From JAHEYG01 sp040403535 (GTDB lineage: Bacteria > Bacteroidota > Bacteroidia > B-17B0 > Aurantibacillaceae): a stretch of 64,000 nucleotides of DNA. Shown here in pieces: positions 52,820 to 62,130 of this stretch (its first letter is position 1; the number at the start of each line of letters is the position of its first letter). Below the pieces are notes generated by a model. It searched no databases, had not been told where the DNA came from, and saw nothing but the letters and a program-made list of their open reading frames with translations. The stretch lies in contig JBBAKL010000003.1 of the NCBI GenBank assembly GCA_040403535.1, positions 56,839 to 120,838 of the forward strand, in the 5' to 3' direction. A program made the translations under genes and the position numbers.

Positions 52820-53515
52820 TTACACGTATACGATGTCTTTATCATTTACCATTAACTGGTTTGTGTATTTCTGATATACGCGTGCCAGGGTAATTACATC
52901 CATTAAACAGTATTTTTTGATTTTATCAATATTTTTTTCTTCGTAATAAACTTTTGAAACCATACTTCCATCCATGTCGTTTTTGGGTGAAGGAATATTG
53001 AAAATATGAGCTAATAAATTTATTGACGTAAAATTCTTAACGTCTCCAAAGCGCCACATTTCCATTGTGTCTAAATGTTTAACCTCCCAAGGTTTTTTTC
53101 CTTGTAATTGAAAGTTTTTAGGAAAAGCAATGCCATTCACAATCATTCTCCGGCTTAAAAAAGGATAATCAAACTCTTTTCCGTTATGCGCGCAAAAAAA
53201 ATGCTCAGCCTTGTTAAAGTGTGTTTTTATGATGTCGACGAATTCTTCAAGCAGGGCTTTTTCATTTTTATTGGTAATAGCTTTTACTCTAAACTGTTTG
53301 CCGTTATAATATCCCAGCCCTATACAGATTACTTTTGAAAATTCTGCAAAAACCCCTGCTTTCGAATAAAGTTGCTCAGGATTATTTTCCGGATTATAAT
53401 TCCACTTTTTATCCCATAGTTCTTTTTCAGCCGCGCTCAACTCTTTGTATTTATAAGTAATAGGCGCTGTTTCTATATCCAGAAAAAGAATATTACTAAG
53501 TTTAGGTTGATTCAT
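52820..53515 (-). CDS. DEDDy-type 3'-5' exonuclease
   Basis: A 231-residue nuclease of the predicted PolB-like 3'-5' exonuclease family. ExoI motif FLDIETAP (Asp13, Glu15), ExoII FCAHNGKEFDYPFLSRRM and ExoIII YCLMDVITLARVY, with the Tyr four residues before the Asp, so all four acidic residues are kept. It probably trims DNA in repair. First gene of the unit with gpsA; a terminator of queA lies upstream. Confidence 0.9.
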   Translation of the reverse strand: MNQPKLSNILFLDIETAPITYKYKELSAAEKELWDKKWNYNPENNPEQLYSKAGVFAEFSKVICIGLGYYNGKQFRVKAITNKNEKALLEEFVDIIKTHFNKAEHFFCAHNGKEFDYPFLSRRMIVNGIAFPKNFQLQGKKPWEVKHLDTMEMWRFGDVKNFTSINLLAHIFNIPSPKNDMDGSMVSKVYYEEKNIDKIKKYCLMDVITLARVYQKYTNQLMVNDKDIVYV

Positions 53516-53548
53516 AACTATTACTAAAGTATAATTTTTAATTCAATT

Positions 53549-53580
53549 AAAAAAGGCTGTTTCTTTCTGAAACAGCCTTT
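53549..53580 (-). terminator. Terminator of queA
   Basis: A 12-bp stem AAAGGCTGTTTC (53552-53563) with 53569-53580, 5-base loop, T-run on the minus strand (A residues 53549-53554). Confidence 0.92.
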
Positions 53581-53592
53581 GTAAAAGTGATC

Positions 53593-54642
53593 TTATAAAA
53601 TCAGCATGGCATCGCCATACGAATAGAACTTGTATTTTTCTTTAATGGCCTCTTTGTATGCTTTCATAATTAAATCATAACCACCAAATGCACTCACCAT
53701 CATTAATAAAGTAGATTCTGGCATATGGAAATTTGTAATCATACAATTTGCTACGCTGAAATCATATGGAGGAAACACAAATTTGTTTGTCCAACCTACA
53801 TAAGGATTTAATTGACCAGTAGTAGACACAGATGACTCAACTGCTCTCATTACAGTTGTACCTACTGCGCATACTTTTCTTTTTTCAGCTTTAGCCTTAT
53901 TAACTATTTTGCAGGTATCAGCAGATATCAAAGCTTCTTCACTCTCCATTTTGTGTTTGGTTAAGTCTTCTACTTCAACACTTCTAAATGTGCCTAACCC
54001 AACATGCAATGTTAATGGTGCAAAATTTACACCTTTAATTTCCAGTTTTTTCAATAACTCACGGCTAAAGTGCAATCCGGCAGTTGGTGCGGCAACCGCA
54101 CCTTCGTTTTTTGCAAATACTGTTTGATAACGCTCAATATCGCTTTCTTCCGCTTTACGCTTGATGTATTTAGGAAGTGGTGTTTCACCTAAATCATACA
54201 ATACCTTACGAAACTCTTCGTATGAACCGTCATATAAAAAACGCAACGTACGTCCGCGGGAAGTAGTATTGTCAATTACCTCAGCAACTAAACTATCATT
54301 CTCTCCGAAATATAATTTATTACCAATTCGGATTTTACGTGCAGGATCAACCAATACATCCCATAAGCGACTCTCTGCGCTCAATTCGCGTAATAAAAAA
54401 ACTTCAATTTTAGCTCCGGTTTTTTCTTTATTTCCATACATACGTGCAGGAAACACCTTTGTATCATTTAACATCATCACATCTCCATCATCAAAATAAT
54501 TGATAACGTCCTTAAATTTTTTGTGTGTGATCTTTCCTGTTGCGCGATCCACAACCATCAGACGGCTTTCGTCGCGGTTCTTTGCCGGATACTCTGCCAA
54601 TAATTCTTTTGGCAGATTGAATTTAAACATTGATAACTTCAT
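53593..54642 (-). CDS. queA: tRNA preQ1(34) S-adenosylmethionine ribosyltransferase-isomerase
   Basis: A 349-residue enzyme that moves the ribose of SAM onto preQ1 in tRNA, making epoxyqueuosine. Marks: LSMFKFNLPKELLAEYPAKNRDESRLMVVDR, MMLNDTKVFPARM, GAVAAPTAGLHFSRELL, LTLHVGLGTFRSVEVEDLTKHKMESE (in parts), VGTTVMRAVES and NFHMPESTLLMMVSAFGGYDLIMKAY (in parts). Full length. Monocistronic between the exonuclease unit and the ATP synthase operon. Confidence 0.97.
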   Translation of the reverse strand: MKLSMFKFNLPKELLAEYPAKNRDESRLMVVDRATGKITHKKFKDVINYFDDGDVMMLNDTKVFPARMYGNKEKTGAKIEVFLLRELSAESRLWDVLVDPARKIRIGNKLYFGENDSLVAEVIDNTTSRGRTLRFLYDGSYEEFRKVLYDLGETPLPKYIKRKAEESDIERYQTVFAKNEGAVAAPTAGLHFSRELLKKLEIKGVNFAPLTLHVGLGTFRSVEVEDLTKHKMESEEALISADTCKIVNKAKAEKRKVCAVGTTVMRAVESSVSTTGQLNPYVGWTNKFVFPPYDFSVANCMITNFHMPESTLLMMVSAFGGYDLIMKAYKEAIKEKYKFYSYGDAMLIL

Positions 54643-54683
54643 AGTGCTTTTTGTTCTTCTTTTTATGATAAAGTAAAGCCAAA

Positions 54684-54748
54684 TAAAAAAGGTGGCTTTA
54701 TTTCATCTTGTTTATACTACGTAAGAAAAACATGAAATAAAACCACCT
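54684..54748 (-). terminator. Long hairpin terminator of the ATP synthase operon
   Basis: Two 18-base arms, 54688-54705 and 54731-54748, pair with one mismatch around a 25-base loop. The A-run at 54684-54689 is the T-tract on the minus strand. It lies 60 bases past atpG. Confidence 0.8.
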
Positions 54749-54808
54749 TATAGGAGGTATACATTTCTTAATCTTACGGGATTAATTTTACTTGTAATGA
54801 ACGTTTTG

Positions 54809-55687
54809 TTAGCCGTTTAATGCTTCTGCACCACCAACAATTTCAAGGATCTCCTTGGTAATTGAAGCCTGACGCGCTTTGTTGTAAGTGATTTTTAAAT
54901 CACGCAACATTTCTTTAGCATTATCGGTAGCTTTATGCATCGCTGTCATACGCGCTCCATGTTCCGAAGCAAAAGAATCTAACAACGCTTTATAAAACTG
55001 TGTTTTTAATGAACGTGGGATAAGATCGTTTACAATAAACTCTTTTCCCGGTTCATAAATATAGTCAGTAGAACTGCCTTTTTCCAAATTTGCGGGCGGC
55101 ATAATTGGTAAAAACTGCTCGGTAGTGGTTATTTGAACGGCTGCATTACGAAATTGGTTATATACCAAAATCACTTTATCAAATTGCTTATTAGCAAACG
55201 ACTCCATAATTTTTTCGGCAACAGGTGCAGTTTTTGCGAAAGACAAACCATCAAACAATTCATTCAGGTTAGATGGAAGGTCTTGACCGCTAATAATATA
55301 GTCAGTTCTTTTAAAAGCATCTTGTGCCTTTTTTCCTACCGGTAATACTGTAATGTTAGTTCCGTTATATTCATTTCTGATCAGACTCCAGGTTCTCTTA
55401 ACAACATTTGCATTAAATGCTCCTGCAAGTCCGCGATTACTGCTGATTGGAATAATTAAAATATTTTTACCACCGGCATTACGAGCAAATGCATTTTCGG
55501 AATTATCCAGGCTACCGCTTACATTGCTAAGTATCTCTTGCAGCTTTTCGGCGTAAGGACGCATTTGAGTAATTGCGTCCTGAGCACGCTTTAATTTTGC
55601 AGCACTCACCATTTTCATGGCGCTTGTAATCTGCATAGTTGAGCCTACTGATACAATTCTATTTCTGACTTCTTTTAAACTCGGCAT
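54809..55687 (-). CDS. atpG: F1 ATP synthase gamma subunit
   Basis: A 292-residue central-shaft subunit. The N-terminal helix MPSLKEVRNRIVSVGSTMQITSAMKMVSAAKLKRAQ and the C-terminal helix HGARMTAMHKATDNAKEMLRDL with YNKARQASITKEILEIVGGAEAL are the paired coiled coil that turns within the alpha3-beta3 ring. The middle GKNILIIPISSNRGLAGAFNANVVK is the Rossmann-like part. Last gene of the operon; a long terminator follows. Confidence 0.96.
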   Translation of the reverse strand: MPSLKEVRNRIVSVGSTMQITSAMKMVSAAKLKRAQDAITQMRPYAEKLQEILSNVSGSLDNSENAFARNAGGKNILIIPISSNRGLAGAFNANVVKRTWSLIRNEYNGTNITVLPVGKKAQDAFKRTDYIISGQDLPSNLNELFDGLSFAKTAPVAEKIMESFANKQFDKVILVYNQFRNAAVQITTTEQFLPIMPPANLEKGSSTDYIYEPGKEFIVNDLIPRSLKTQFYKALLDSFASEHGARMTAMHKATDNAKEMLRDLKITYNKARQASITKEILEIVGGAEALNG

Positions 55688-55718
55688 AGCTTATTTAAAT
55701 TCCTGAGTAGTCTAATTA

Positions 55719-57296
55719 TTACTTGTATTTAGCCAATAAATCGTTAGCAGCAGCTTCTAATGTATTGGTTATTTCATCAGTATACTGACCGGCTTTTAAT
55801 TGATCTAAAGCACCTTTATACTTGCGCTCCATTAAGTCTAGATATTCCTTTTCGAATTCACGAACTTTATTTACCGGAACTGCGCGTAAAAAGTTTTTTG
55901 TGCCTAAATAGATAATTGCAATCTGCTGTTCTACACGTAATGGAGAAAACTGTCCTTGTTTAAGGATCTCCACGTTACGTGAACCTTTATCCAAAATAGA
56001 TTTTGTTGCAGCATCTAAATCAGAACCAAATTTTGCAAACGCCTCTAATTCTCGGTACTGAGCCTGGTCAAGTTTCAATGTACCTGCAACTTTTTTCATT
56101 GATTTAATTTGAGCGTTACCACCTACACGTGACACAGAAATACCTACGTTAATAGCCGGGCGAACACCCGAGTTAAACAAGTTACCTTCTAAGAAGATCT
56201 GACCATCAGTAATTGAGATTACGTTAGTTGGAATGTAAGCAGATACGTCACCCGCTTGTGTTTCAATAATTGGTAAAGCTGTTAAAGACCCTCCTCCTTT
56301 TACTAAAGGTTTAATAGATTCAGGAAGATCGTTCATGCTCTTAGCAATTTCGTCTGATGCGTTAATTTTAGCAGCACGCTCTAATAAACGACTGTGCAAG
56401 TAGAATACGTCACCAGGATACGCTTCACGTCCTGGAGGGCGACGTAATAATAATGAAACCTCACGGTACGCAACCGCTTGCTTTGATAAATCGTCAAACA
56501 CGATTAACGCCGGGCGACCGGTATCACGGAAGAATTCACCGATTGCGGCACCTGCAAATGGAGCATAGAACTGCATTGGAGCAGGGTCAGAAGCGTTAGC
56601 GGCAACGATTGTTGTATAAGGCATCGCACCGTTCTCCTCTAAAATACGTAATACGTTAGCTACAGTTGATCCTTTTTGTCCGATAGCAACATATATACAA
56701 TAAACAGGTTTTCCTGCTTCATAAAATTCTTTCTGGTTAATGATGGTATCAATACAAACAGCAGTTTTACCGGTTTGACGATCACCAATTACCAACTCAC
56801 GCTGACCACGACCGATAGGAATCATCGCGTCGATAGCTTTAATACCTGTTTGTAAAGGCTCAGTTACCGGTTGACGATAAATTACACCTGGAGCTTTACG
56901 CTCTAAAGGCATTTCGTAAGTACTTCCTTGAATTGGTCCTTTTCCATCGATAGGATTACCCAATGTATCAACAACGCGGCCTAACATTCCCTCACCTACT
57001 TTTAAGGAAGCAATGCGGCCTGTACGCTTACAAGTTGAGCCTTCTTTAATGTTATCACTTGCGCCTAATAATACGGCACCAATATTATCTTCTTCCAAGT
57101 TCAAGGCAATACCTTGTAAACCTGTTTCGAATTCAATTAATTCACCGGATTGAACTTTAGATAATCCGTAAACACGAGCGATACCGTCACCTACTTGTAA
57201 CACGGTTCCTACTTCTTCCAATTCAGCTTCGCTTTTAAAGCCTGATAATTGTTGTCTTAAAATTGCAGATACTTCTGCCGGTTTTACTTCTGCCAT
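55719..57296 (-). CDS. atpA: F1 ATP synthase alpha subunit
   Basis: A 525-residue non-catalytic nucleotide-binding subunit. It has the N-terminal AEVSAILRQQL helix that binds the delta subunit, VGDGIARVYGL, P-loop GDRQTGKTA, ALIVFDDLSKQAVAYREVSLLLRRPPGREAYPGDVF (in parts) and the C-terminal helical domain. All positions expected for alpha are present. Its beta partner gene atpD is not in this window, as is common in Bacteroidota. Confidence 0.98.
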   Translation of the reverse strand: MAEVKPAEVSAILRQQLSGFKSEAELEEVGTVLQVGDGIARVYGLSKVQSGELIEFETGLQGIALNLEEDNIGAVLLGASDNIKEGSTCKRTGRIASLKVGEGMLGRVVDTLGNPIDGKGPIQGSTYEMPLERKAPGVIYRQPVTEPLQTGIKAIDAMIPIGRGQRELVIGDRQTGKTAVCIDTIINQKEFYEAGKPVYCIYVAIGQKGSTVANVLRILEENGAMPYTTIVAANASDPAPMQFYAPFAGAAIGEFFRDTGRPALIVFDDLSKQAVAYREVSLLLRRPPGREAYPGDVFYLHSRLLERAAKINASDEIAKSMNDLPESIKPLVKGGGSLTALPIIETQAGDVSAYIPTNVISITDGQIFLEGNLFNSGVRPAINVGISVSRVGGNAQIKSMKKVAGTLKLDQAQYRELEAFAKFGSDLDAATKSILDKGSRNVEILKQGQFSPLRVEQQIAIIYLGTKNFLRAVPVNKVREFEKEYLDLMERKYKGALDQLKAGQYTDEITNTLEAAANDLLAKYK

Positions 57297-57311
57297 TTGC
57301 TTAAGTATTTA

Positions 57312-57863
57312 TTAATTTAAATCAGGTACATATAAGTTACCTGAAAAGTTCTTTTTTAAATCATTTAATTTACGTTTGATGCTTGTATCAACCTGTTTAT
57401 CATTAACAGTTAATACAAATCCCCCAATTAAACTCTTGTCGGTTTTTTCAACTAATTCAATTTCTCCTTTGTAAGTTTCTTTTACAATATTCAAAATTTG
57501 AGTTTTAGAAGCGTCGTCTAATTTAACAGCAGTAGTAATTACTGCACTGGTAATGTTTTTATAAGCCTTATACTGCTCATCGAAAGAATAAGCGATATCG
57601 TCAATGTATCCTTCGCGGCGTTTTTTAGCAACAATGTCAAGAAATGCTTGAGTAGTTACTGAAATTTTACCATGAAAGATTTCTTTGAAAATAGCCATCT
57701 TTTTATCGGTTTTAACAACCGGGCTTTCCAATAGAACAACGAATTCTTTATTCTCTTTACATACCTGCTTAATAAGGCGCATATCGTTACGAACCTCTTC
57801 TAACTGTTTTGTTTCAACAGCAAGGTCAATAAGTGATTTAGCATATCTTGAGGCAACTATCAT
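57312..57863 (-). CDS. atpH: F1 ATP synthase delta subunit
   Basis: A 183-residue subunit that ties the F1 crown to the b stalk. Marks: ASRYAKSLIDLAVETKQLEEV at the start, NKEFVVLLESPVV, FLDIVAKKRREGYIDDI, and the C-terminal TDKSLIGGFVLTVNDKQVDTSIKRKLNDLKK (in parts) signature. It is one base from atpF and 15 bases from atpA. Confidence 0.95.
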   Translation of the reverse strand: MIVASRYAKSLIDLAVETKQLEEVRNDMRLIKQVCKENKEFVVLLESPVVKTDKKMAIFKEIFHGKISVTTQAFLDIVAKKRREGYIDDIAYSFDEQYKAYKNITSAVITTAVKLDDASKTQILNIVKETYKGEIELVEKTDKSLIGGFVLTVNDKQVDTSIKRKLNDLKKNFSGNLYVPDLN

Positions 57864-57864
57864 G

Positions 57865-58380
57865 TTAGTTCAGGTTTACGTCCTTCATTAAACTGGTAAC
57901 CAAAGTTTTTTGTTTATCATCAGAAGAAAGTTCAGAGCGTAAAATTTTCTCTGCAATTTCGATTGACAAAGTAGCTACCTGATTTTTTAATTCAGTAACT
58001 GCTGCGTTTTTTTCGTTATTAATTTGCTCACGAGCGCTTGCAATGATACGATCTGCTTCAGATTTTGCTTTGCTTTTTGCCTCATTAATAATTGCATCTT
58101 TTGTGTCGCGTGCTTCTTTTAATAAAGCATCTCTTTCAGCACGTGCTTCAGCTAAAATACGTTCGTTGCCGGCTTTTAGTTCTTGCATTTCCTGTTTAGC
58201 TTTTTCGGCAGACTTTAATGCTTCTTCAATTCCTTCTTCACGGGTTTTGATAGCTGTTAAAATTGGTTTCCAGGCAAACTTTCCTAATAAAACCACTAAG
58301 CTGATAAATACGATAGACGTCCAGAAAATTAATCCAATTCCCGGAGTAGTTAACGCGTTTAATATAATTAATGTTGTCAT
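57865..58380 (-). CDS. atpF: F0 ATP synthase subunit b
   Basis: A 171-residue stator subunit: one membrane helix (about 9-31, GLIFWTSIVFISLVVLLGKF), then a long charged helix with EEGIEEALKSAEKAKQEMQELK and repeated Ala/Glu/Lys heptads that forms the peripheral stalk dimer. C-terminus EKILRSELSSDDKQKTLVTSLMKDV. Typical length for Bacteroidota. Confidence 0.95.
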   Translation of the reverse strand: MTTLIILNALTTPGIGLIFWTSIVFISLVVLLGKFAWKPILTAIKTREEGIEEALKSAEKAKQEMQELKAGNERILAEARAERDALLKEARDTKDAIINEAKSKAKSEADRIIASAREQINNEKNAAVTELKNQVATLSIEIAEKILRSELSSDDKQKTLVTSLMKDVNLN

Positions 58381-58443
58381 CTTACTTTTTGTTTAATTAA
58401 AGAACAATATTCCGGCTGCCAACCGCAGCCGGAATAAAGTCTA

Positions 58444-58647
58444 TTACTTCATTAAAGATACTACCACACCGAATAAAGCAACACCTTCTACTAAGGCTGC
58501 TGCGATGATCATTGTAGTTTGAATCTTTGAGTGAGCTTCTGGTTGGCGTGCAATAGCTTCCATTGCGCGACCACCAATTTGTCCGATACCGATGCCGGCG
58601 CCTATTACGGCTAAACCTGCTCCGATTGCTGCGATACTTCCAGTCAT
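58444..58647 (-). CDS. atpE: F0 ATP synthase subunit c
   Basis: A 67-residue hairpin of two helices. I use ATG 58647; a longer reading from 58731 would add a basic stretch that overlaps atpB. First helix MTGSIAAIGAGLAVIGAGIGIG, polar loop RAMEAIARQPEAHSK, second helix with the ion-carrying Glu in AALVEGVALFG. The residues around that Glu (E-G-V) lack the extra polar ligands of sodium-type rings, so proton use is most likely. Confidence 0.95.
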   Translation of the reverse strand: MTGSIAAIGAGLAVIGAGIGIGQIGGRAMEAIARQPEAHSKIQTTMIIAAALVEGVALFGVVVSLMK

Positions 58648-58690
58648 TGTTCTTTGGTTTTTATTTATTGTTAAACAAATTTTTAATTCA

Positions 58691-59872
58691 TTAGTGATGT
58701 GCTCCCGCCGCTTCTCCATGCTCTTCTTCATGATGGTGCTCTGCTACTGCAGAACCAATGAATAGAGCGGTTAACATTGTGAAAATGTATGCCTGCAAAA
58801 ACGCAACCAAACATTCTAACACATCAATAAATAAGGCAAATGCTACAGAAACAGGAGAAATCCAAAGTGTTTCGAAAACAAAGATTAATCCAACTAAACT
58901 AATTACGATAATGTGACCGGCAGTAATGTTTGCGAATAAACGAATCATTAAAGCAAATGGCTTTGTGAATATTCCAATTACTTCAATAGGAATTAAAATC
59001 GGATATAACCATTTTGGAGCCGGAGGCAATAAAATATGATGCCAGTATGCGCCGTTTCCGTTAACGTTTGTCACAATTAACGTAATAACCGACAATACTA
59101 ATGTAAACGCGATGTTACCAGTTAAATTAGCTCCAATCGGAATTAATCCAAACACGTTATTAATTAAAATCAAAAAGAAAACAGTCAATAAGTACGGAGT
59201 AAACTTATCAGACTTAGCACCGATGTTTCCTTTAGCGATATCATCACGAACAAATAAGATTAATGGCTCAAAGAAAGATTGCTTTCCTTTTGGAGCGGAG
59301 GTAACACCGGTATTTTTATAAGCTTTAGCAATTGATGAGAAAATCAAAATTAAAACGATAGCAGAAATAAATAATTGCGCTACGTTTTTAGTGATTGAGA
59401 AATCAAGCGGTCCTTCATTTTCAGCTACCCAATCATTTCCTTCTTGCTTTAATGTAAGATATTGCCCGTGCTCATTTGCCGTTTCAGATGCATAAAGAAT
59501 ATGGTCCTCATAATTAACAAAACGTTCTCCGTTCTTTTCTACTACAACCGTACCATGAACATCATGATGAAACTCTGAAGAAGAAAAGATCGCCAATCCA
59601 TTGTTTGTTTTTAAAATAACAGGTAAAGGAATAGATACAGCATCATGACCTTCACCAAATAAATGCCATGAATGCGAATCCAAAATGTGCTCGAACGCTA
59701 CTTTAGTAATGTCAACTTTTTCAGAAGACGCGTGTGCATCTGTGCCGTGCGCCGCTGTGGTTACTGCCTGTACATGCTGCTCGCCTTCAACCGGCTCATT
59801 AGCATTTACAGAACTTGTAAACAAGACAAAAAGGACTAAAAAAATCGGATAAAATATAGCTTTGGTTCGCAT
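58691..59872 (-). CDS. atpB: F0 ATP synthase subunit a with extracytoplasmic N-terminal extension
   Basis: A 393-residue subunit started at ATG 59872 (a TTG at 59884 is the alternative). It is longer than the E. coli protein: a signal-like segment (FYPIFLVLFVLFTSSVNA) and about 150 His- and Glu-rich residues precede the first core helix, as in other Bacteroidota. The core has PIEVIGIFTKPFALMIRLFANITAGH with the essential Arg in MIRLFAN, and LVAFLQAYIFTMLTALFI. The C-terminus is His/Glu-rich. First gene of the operon; atpI is absent upstream. Confidence 0.95.
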   Translation of the reverse strand: MRTKAIFYPIFLVLFVLFTSSVNANEPVEGEQHVQAVTTAAHGTDAHASSEKVDITKVAFEHILDSHSWHLFGEGHDAVSIPLPVILKTNNGLAIFSSSEFHHDVHGTVVVEKNGERFVNYEDHILYASETANEHGQYLTLKQEGNDWVAENEGPLDFSITKNVAQLFISAIVLILIFSSIAKAYKNTGVTSAPKGKQSFFEPLILFVRDDIAKGNIGAKSDKFTPYLLTVFFLILINNVFGLIPIGANLTGNIAFTLVLSVITLIVTNVNGNGAYWHHILLPPAPKWLYPILIPIEVIGIFTKPFALMIRLFANITAGHIIVISLVGLIFVFETLWISPVSVAFALFIDVLECLVAFLQAYIFTMLTALFIGSAVAEHHHEEEHGEAAGAHH

Positions 59873-59911
59873 GAAAAATCTCAAAAATTATCGTTCTTTA
59901 AATTTCGGGTG

Positions 59912-59919
59912 CAAATGTA
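59912..59919 (-). promoter_or_regulatory. Candidate -7 box of the ATP synthase operon
   Basis: TACATTTG on the minus strand, about 40 bases upstream of ATG 59872. The remainder of the 59873-60076 gap is AT-rich with no ORF I can support. Confidence 0.5.
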
Positions 59920-60076
59920 GGTATAAAATGATATTTCGTGAAATTTTTTCTAAGAAAAGAATGAAATAAAGCGAAGTTGTAATAATTTGATTTACAGTTA
60001 TTTGTATTAAATAGCGGATAATTTGGATTTGATTTCCATCATTAATTCGGATTTTAACTCAAAAATAAACCGCGTC

Positions 60077-61348
60077 TTAACGCATGCGGTGATAAACCTG
60101 ATAAAAATAGGCACCACCCATACAAACCGTAAAAAAAGCTAATAGCTTTAAAACATGAGGTAATATCCCAACTAAACCTATACCCCTTAAAAACACACCA
60201 TAAAACGCTTCTAAACCCCAATTTAAGGGCGATAAAGCGCTAATGTCTTTCATGAACTCGGGCATTACAAATGTAGGAATCCATACTCCGCCCAAGGCGG
60301 CAAGCATAACCACAAATACTGCCCCAAATAACGCTGCCTGGTCCTGTGAATTGGCTATTGTTCCAACCAATAAACCAAAGCCTGTTGCTGCCAATCCTGC
60401 ACTTAGAGCGATGCATATTAGAGTGAAATAGTTATCACCTACCTGTAACGAAGGTAATCCAATTAACGGTAGCAAATAAATTCCAACAGAAAGCATGAGA
60501 AAAAACTGTAAGATAGAAACAATCATGTATAATAATATTTTACCGGAAATAACATACATATAAGACCCGGGCATTGTTAGAAGTCTGAATGCGCTTCCAT
60601 CTTCACGTTCTCTGATAATATTACCCGATAACGGAATACAAATAAAAAACATTGCAAACATGGTCCATGCCGGAACATTATGCTGAACAGAATTCGGTAT
60701 TAATGTTGTTTCACTTTTTGTTGCGTACTCCTGAACAGTTGTTAAAAGTGGTTTTGAATCAAACTGAACATCGACATCAGCACCCGGCACAATATCTTTT
60801 AACTGGTAGTTTAACTCACTTACCATACTTTGCATTTCAACCCCCGAAACAATTCCATCAACAGCGCTGCTTATACTCATCTTAAAAGATTGTTTTGTTA
60901 TGGGATCAAACAGCAAATTCAATTGAAGTGAAGCTGTATCAACTGGTGCATTTTGCAGTGTGTCATCCGTTACAAATAACTTAGAAATTCGTGCGCCTGC
61001 TTTATCTCGCAATCGCTTAGAGCTTTTCTCGGGAATGATGATGCCTATCAGATACTCTCCGTTTGAAATTAATTCGCGAACTTCTCCCGTGGTTAAATCT
61101 TTTTTCTCTATAACAAACGAGCGGGTTTTGCTAAGCGCGCGTTCCAATTGTAAGGCCAAAGTATCGTGATCTCGATCTACTAACAACAAAGGAACCGACG
61201 ACTCGTTTACAGACTTAAAAGTTGTATCCTGAATTACAGTAATTAAAAAAACAAGTGCCATTGGCATCACGAACATAATTGCCATTGCAGCTTTGTCGCG
61301 CACCAATACTTTGTATTCTTTATATAAACTATAAAACAGTTTTTTCAT
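60077..61348 (-). CDS. ABC-2 type transporter permease
   Basis: A 423-residue ABC-2 permease started at ATG 61348; a TTG one codon earlier has no support. One helix near the N-terminus (AAMAIMFVMPMALVFLITV), a large extracytoplasmic domain (about 40-230), then five helices, with ALGGVWIPTFVMPEFMKDISALSPLNWGLEAF (in parts) the ABC-2 signature. It pairs with the ATPase at 61348 (one shared base). The exported cargo may be a lipid or pigment made by the adjacent ketosynthase cluster. Confidence 0.92.
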   Translation of the reverse strand: MKKLFYSLYKEYKVLVRDKAAMAIMFVMPMALVFLITVIQDTTFKSVNESSVPLLLVDRDHDTLALQLERALSKTRSFVIEKKDLTTGEVRELISNGEYLIGIIIPEKSSKRLRDKAGARISKLFVTDDTLQNAPVDTASLQLNLLFDPITKQSFKMSISSAVDGIVSGVEMQSMVSELNYQLKDIVPGADVDVQFDSKPLLTTVQEYATKSETTLIPNSVQHNVPAWTMFAMFFICIPLSGNIIREREDGSAFRLLTMPGSYMYVISGKILLYMIVSILQFFLMLSVGIYLLPLIGLPSLQVGDNYFTLICIALSAGLAATGFGLLVGTIANSQDQAALFGAVFVVMLAALGGVWIPTFVMPEFMKDISALSPLNWGLEAFYGVFLRGIGLVGILPHVLKLLAFFTVCMGGAYFYQVYHRMR

Positions 61349-62088
61349 CAATCTCTGAATTTCCGTCCTGTGATTTTTAAGTAAACTTCTTCAATATTTC
61401 TACAACCGTTTTCTTGAATCAATTGTTTGGTTTCACCTTTAGTAATTAATTTGCCTTCATCTAAAATTGCAATATCTGTGCAAAAATCTTCAGCCTCATC
61501 CAAATGATGGGATGTGTAAAAGATGGTCATGCCTTGCTCCTTATTTAATCGCTTCAGGTATTCAAGTATTGCTGTTTTAGATTGTATATCTACTCCAACC
61601 GTTGGCTCATCTAAAATAAGTAAACGCGGATGATGAAGTAAACCCGCAATCAGATTTATTCTTCGCTTCATTCCGCCTGAAAAATTTTTTATTTGCTGAT
61701 CTTTATTGCTTAACAAGCCAAGTATTTCCAAATTATGATTAATTCTCTCTTTTAATTCTTTTGTTTCTATTCCATACATATGACCCAGAAACAAAAGATT
61801 TTCGTATGCAGTTAATTTGGGATACAATGCTATTTCCTGCGGAACCACCCCTATTATCTGCTTTATTTTATTGGGATCAACAGCGATATCCCAGCCATTA
61901 GCAATAATTTTGCCGGAGGTAGGAGAAAATAATCCGCACAACATGGAAATTAATGTTGTTTTTCCTGCGCCATTTGGTCCAAGCAAACCAAATACACTTT
62001 GTTGAGGTATGTTTAACGATAGGTGGTTAACTGCAGCGCGTGATGCGTTTTGGTAGTGTTTTACTACATCTATTATTTCAATCATCAT
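61348..62088 (-). CDS. ABC transporter ATP-binding protein
   Basis: A 246-residue ABC ATPase. I start it at ATG 62088 (62085 or 62097 are also possible); a TTG at 62109 is unlikely. Walker A GPNGAGKTT, Q-loop VPQEIALYPKLTAYENL, signature NFSGGMKRRI, Walker B LLILDEPTVGVD, and the switch His in FYTSHHLDEAE. It drives the ABC-2 permease just downstream, as in DrrA-type exporters. A gap of about 42 bases separates it from the dehydratase gene. Confidence 0.94.
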   Translation of the reverse strand: MMIEIIDVVKHYQNASRAAVNHLSLNIPQQSVFGLLGPNGAGKTTLISMLCGLFSPTSGKIIANGWDIAVDPNKIKQIIGVVPQEIALYPKLTAYENLLFLGHMYGIETKELKERINHNLEILGLLSNKDQQIKNFSGGMKRRINLIAGLLHHPRLLILDEPTVGVDIQSKTAILEYLKRLNKEQGMTIFYTSHHLDEAEDFCTDIAILDEGKLITKGETKQLIQENGCRNIEEVYLKITGRKFRD

Positions 62089-62130
62089 TTGCTGCATCTG
62101 AATTAACAAGAAAGCCTAACAAAGCTACAA

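Noticed and set aside
54161..54499. 112-residue plus-strand frame inside queA
   Set aside because: Antisense shadow of a well conserved enzyme gene.
58648..58731. Longer atpE reading with a basic N-terminal extension
   Set aside because: Subunit c needs only the two helices from ATG 58647; the extension overlaps the atpB end.
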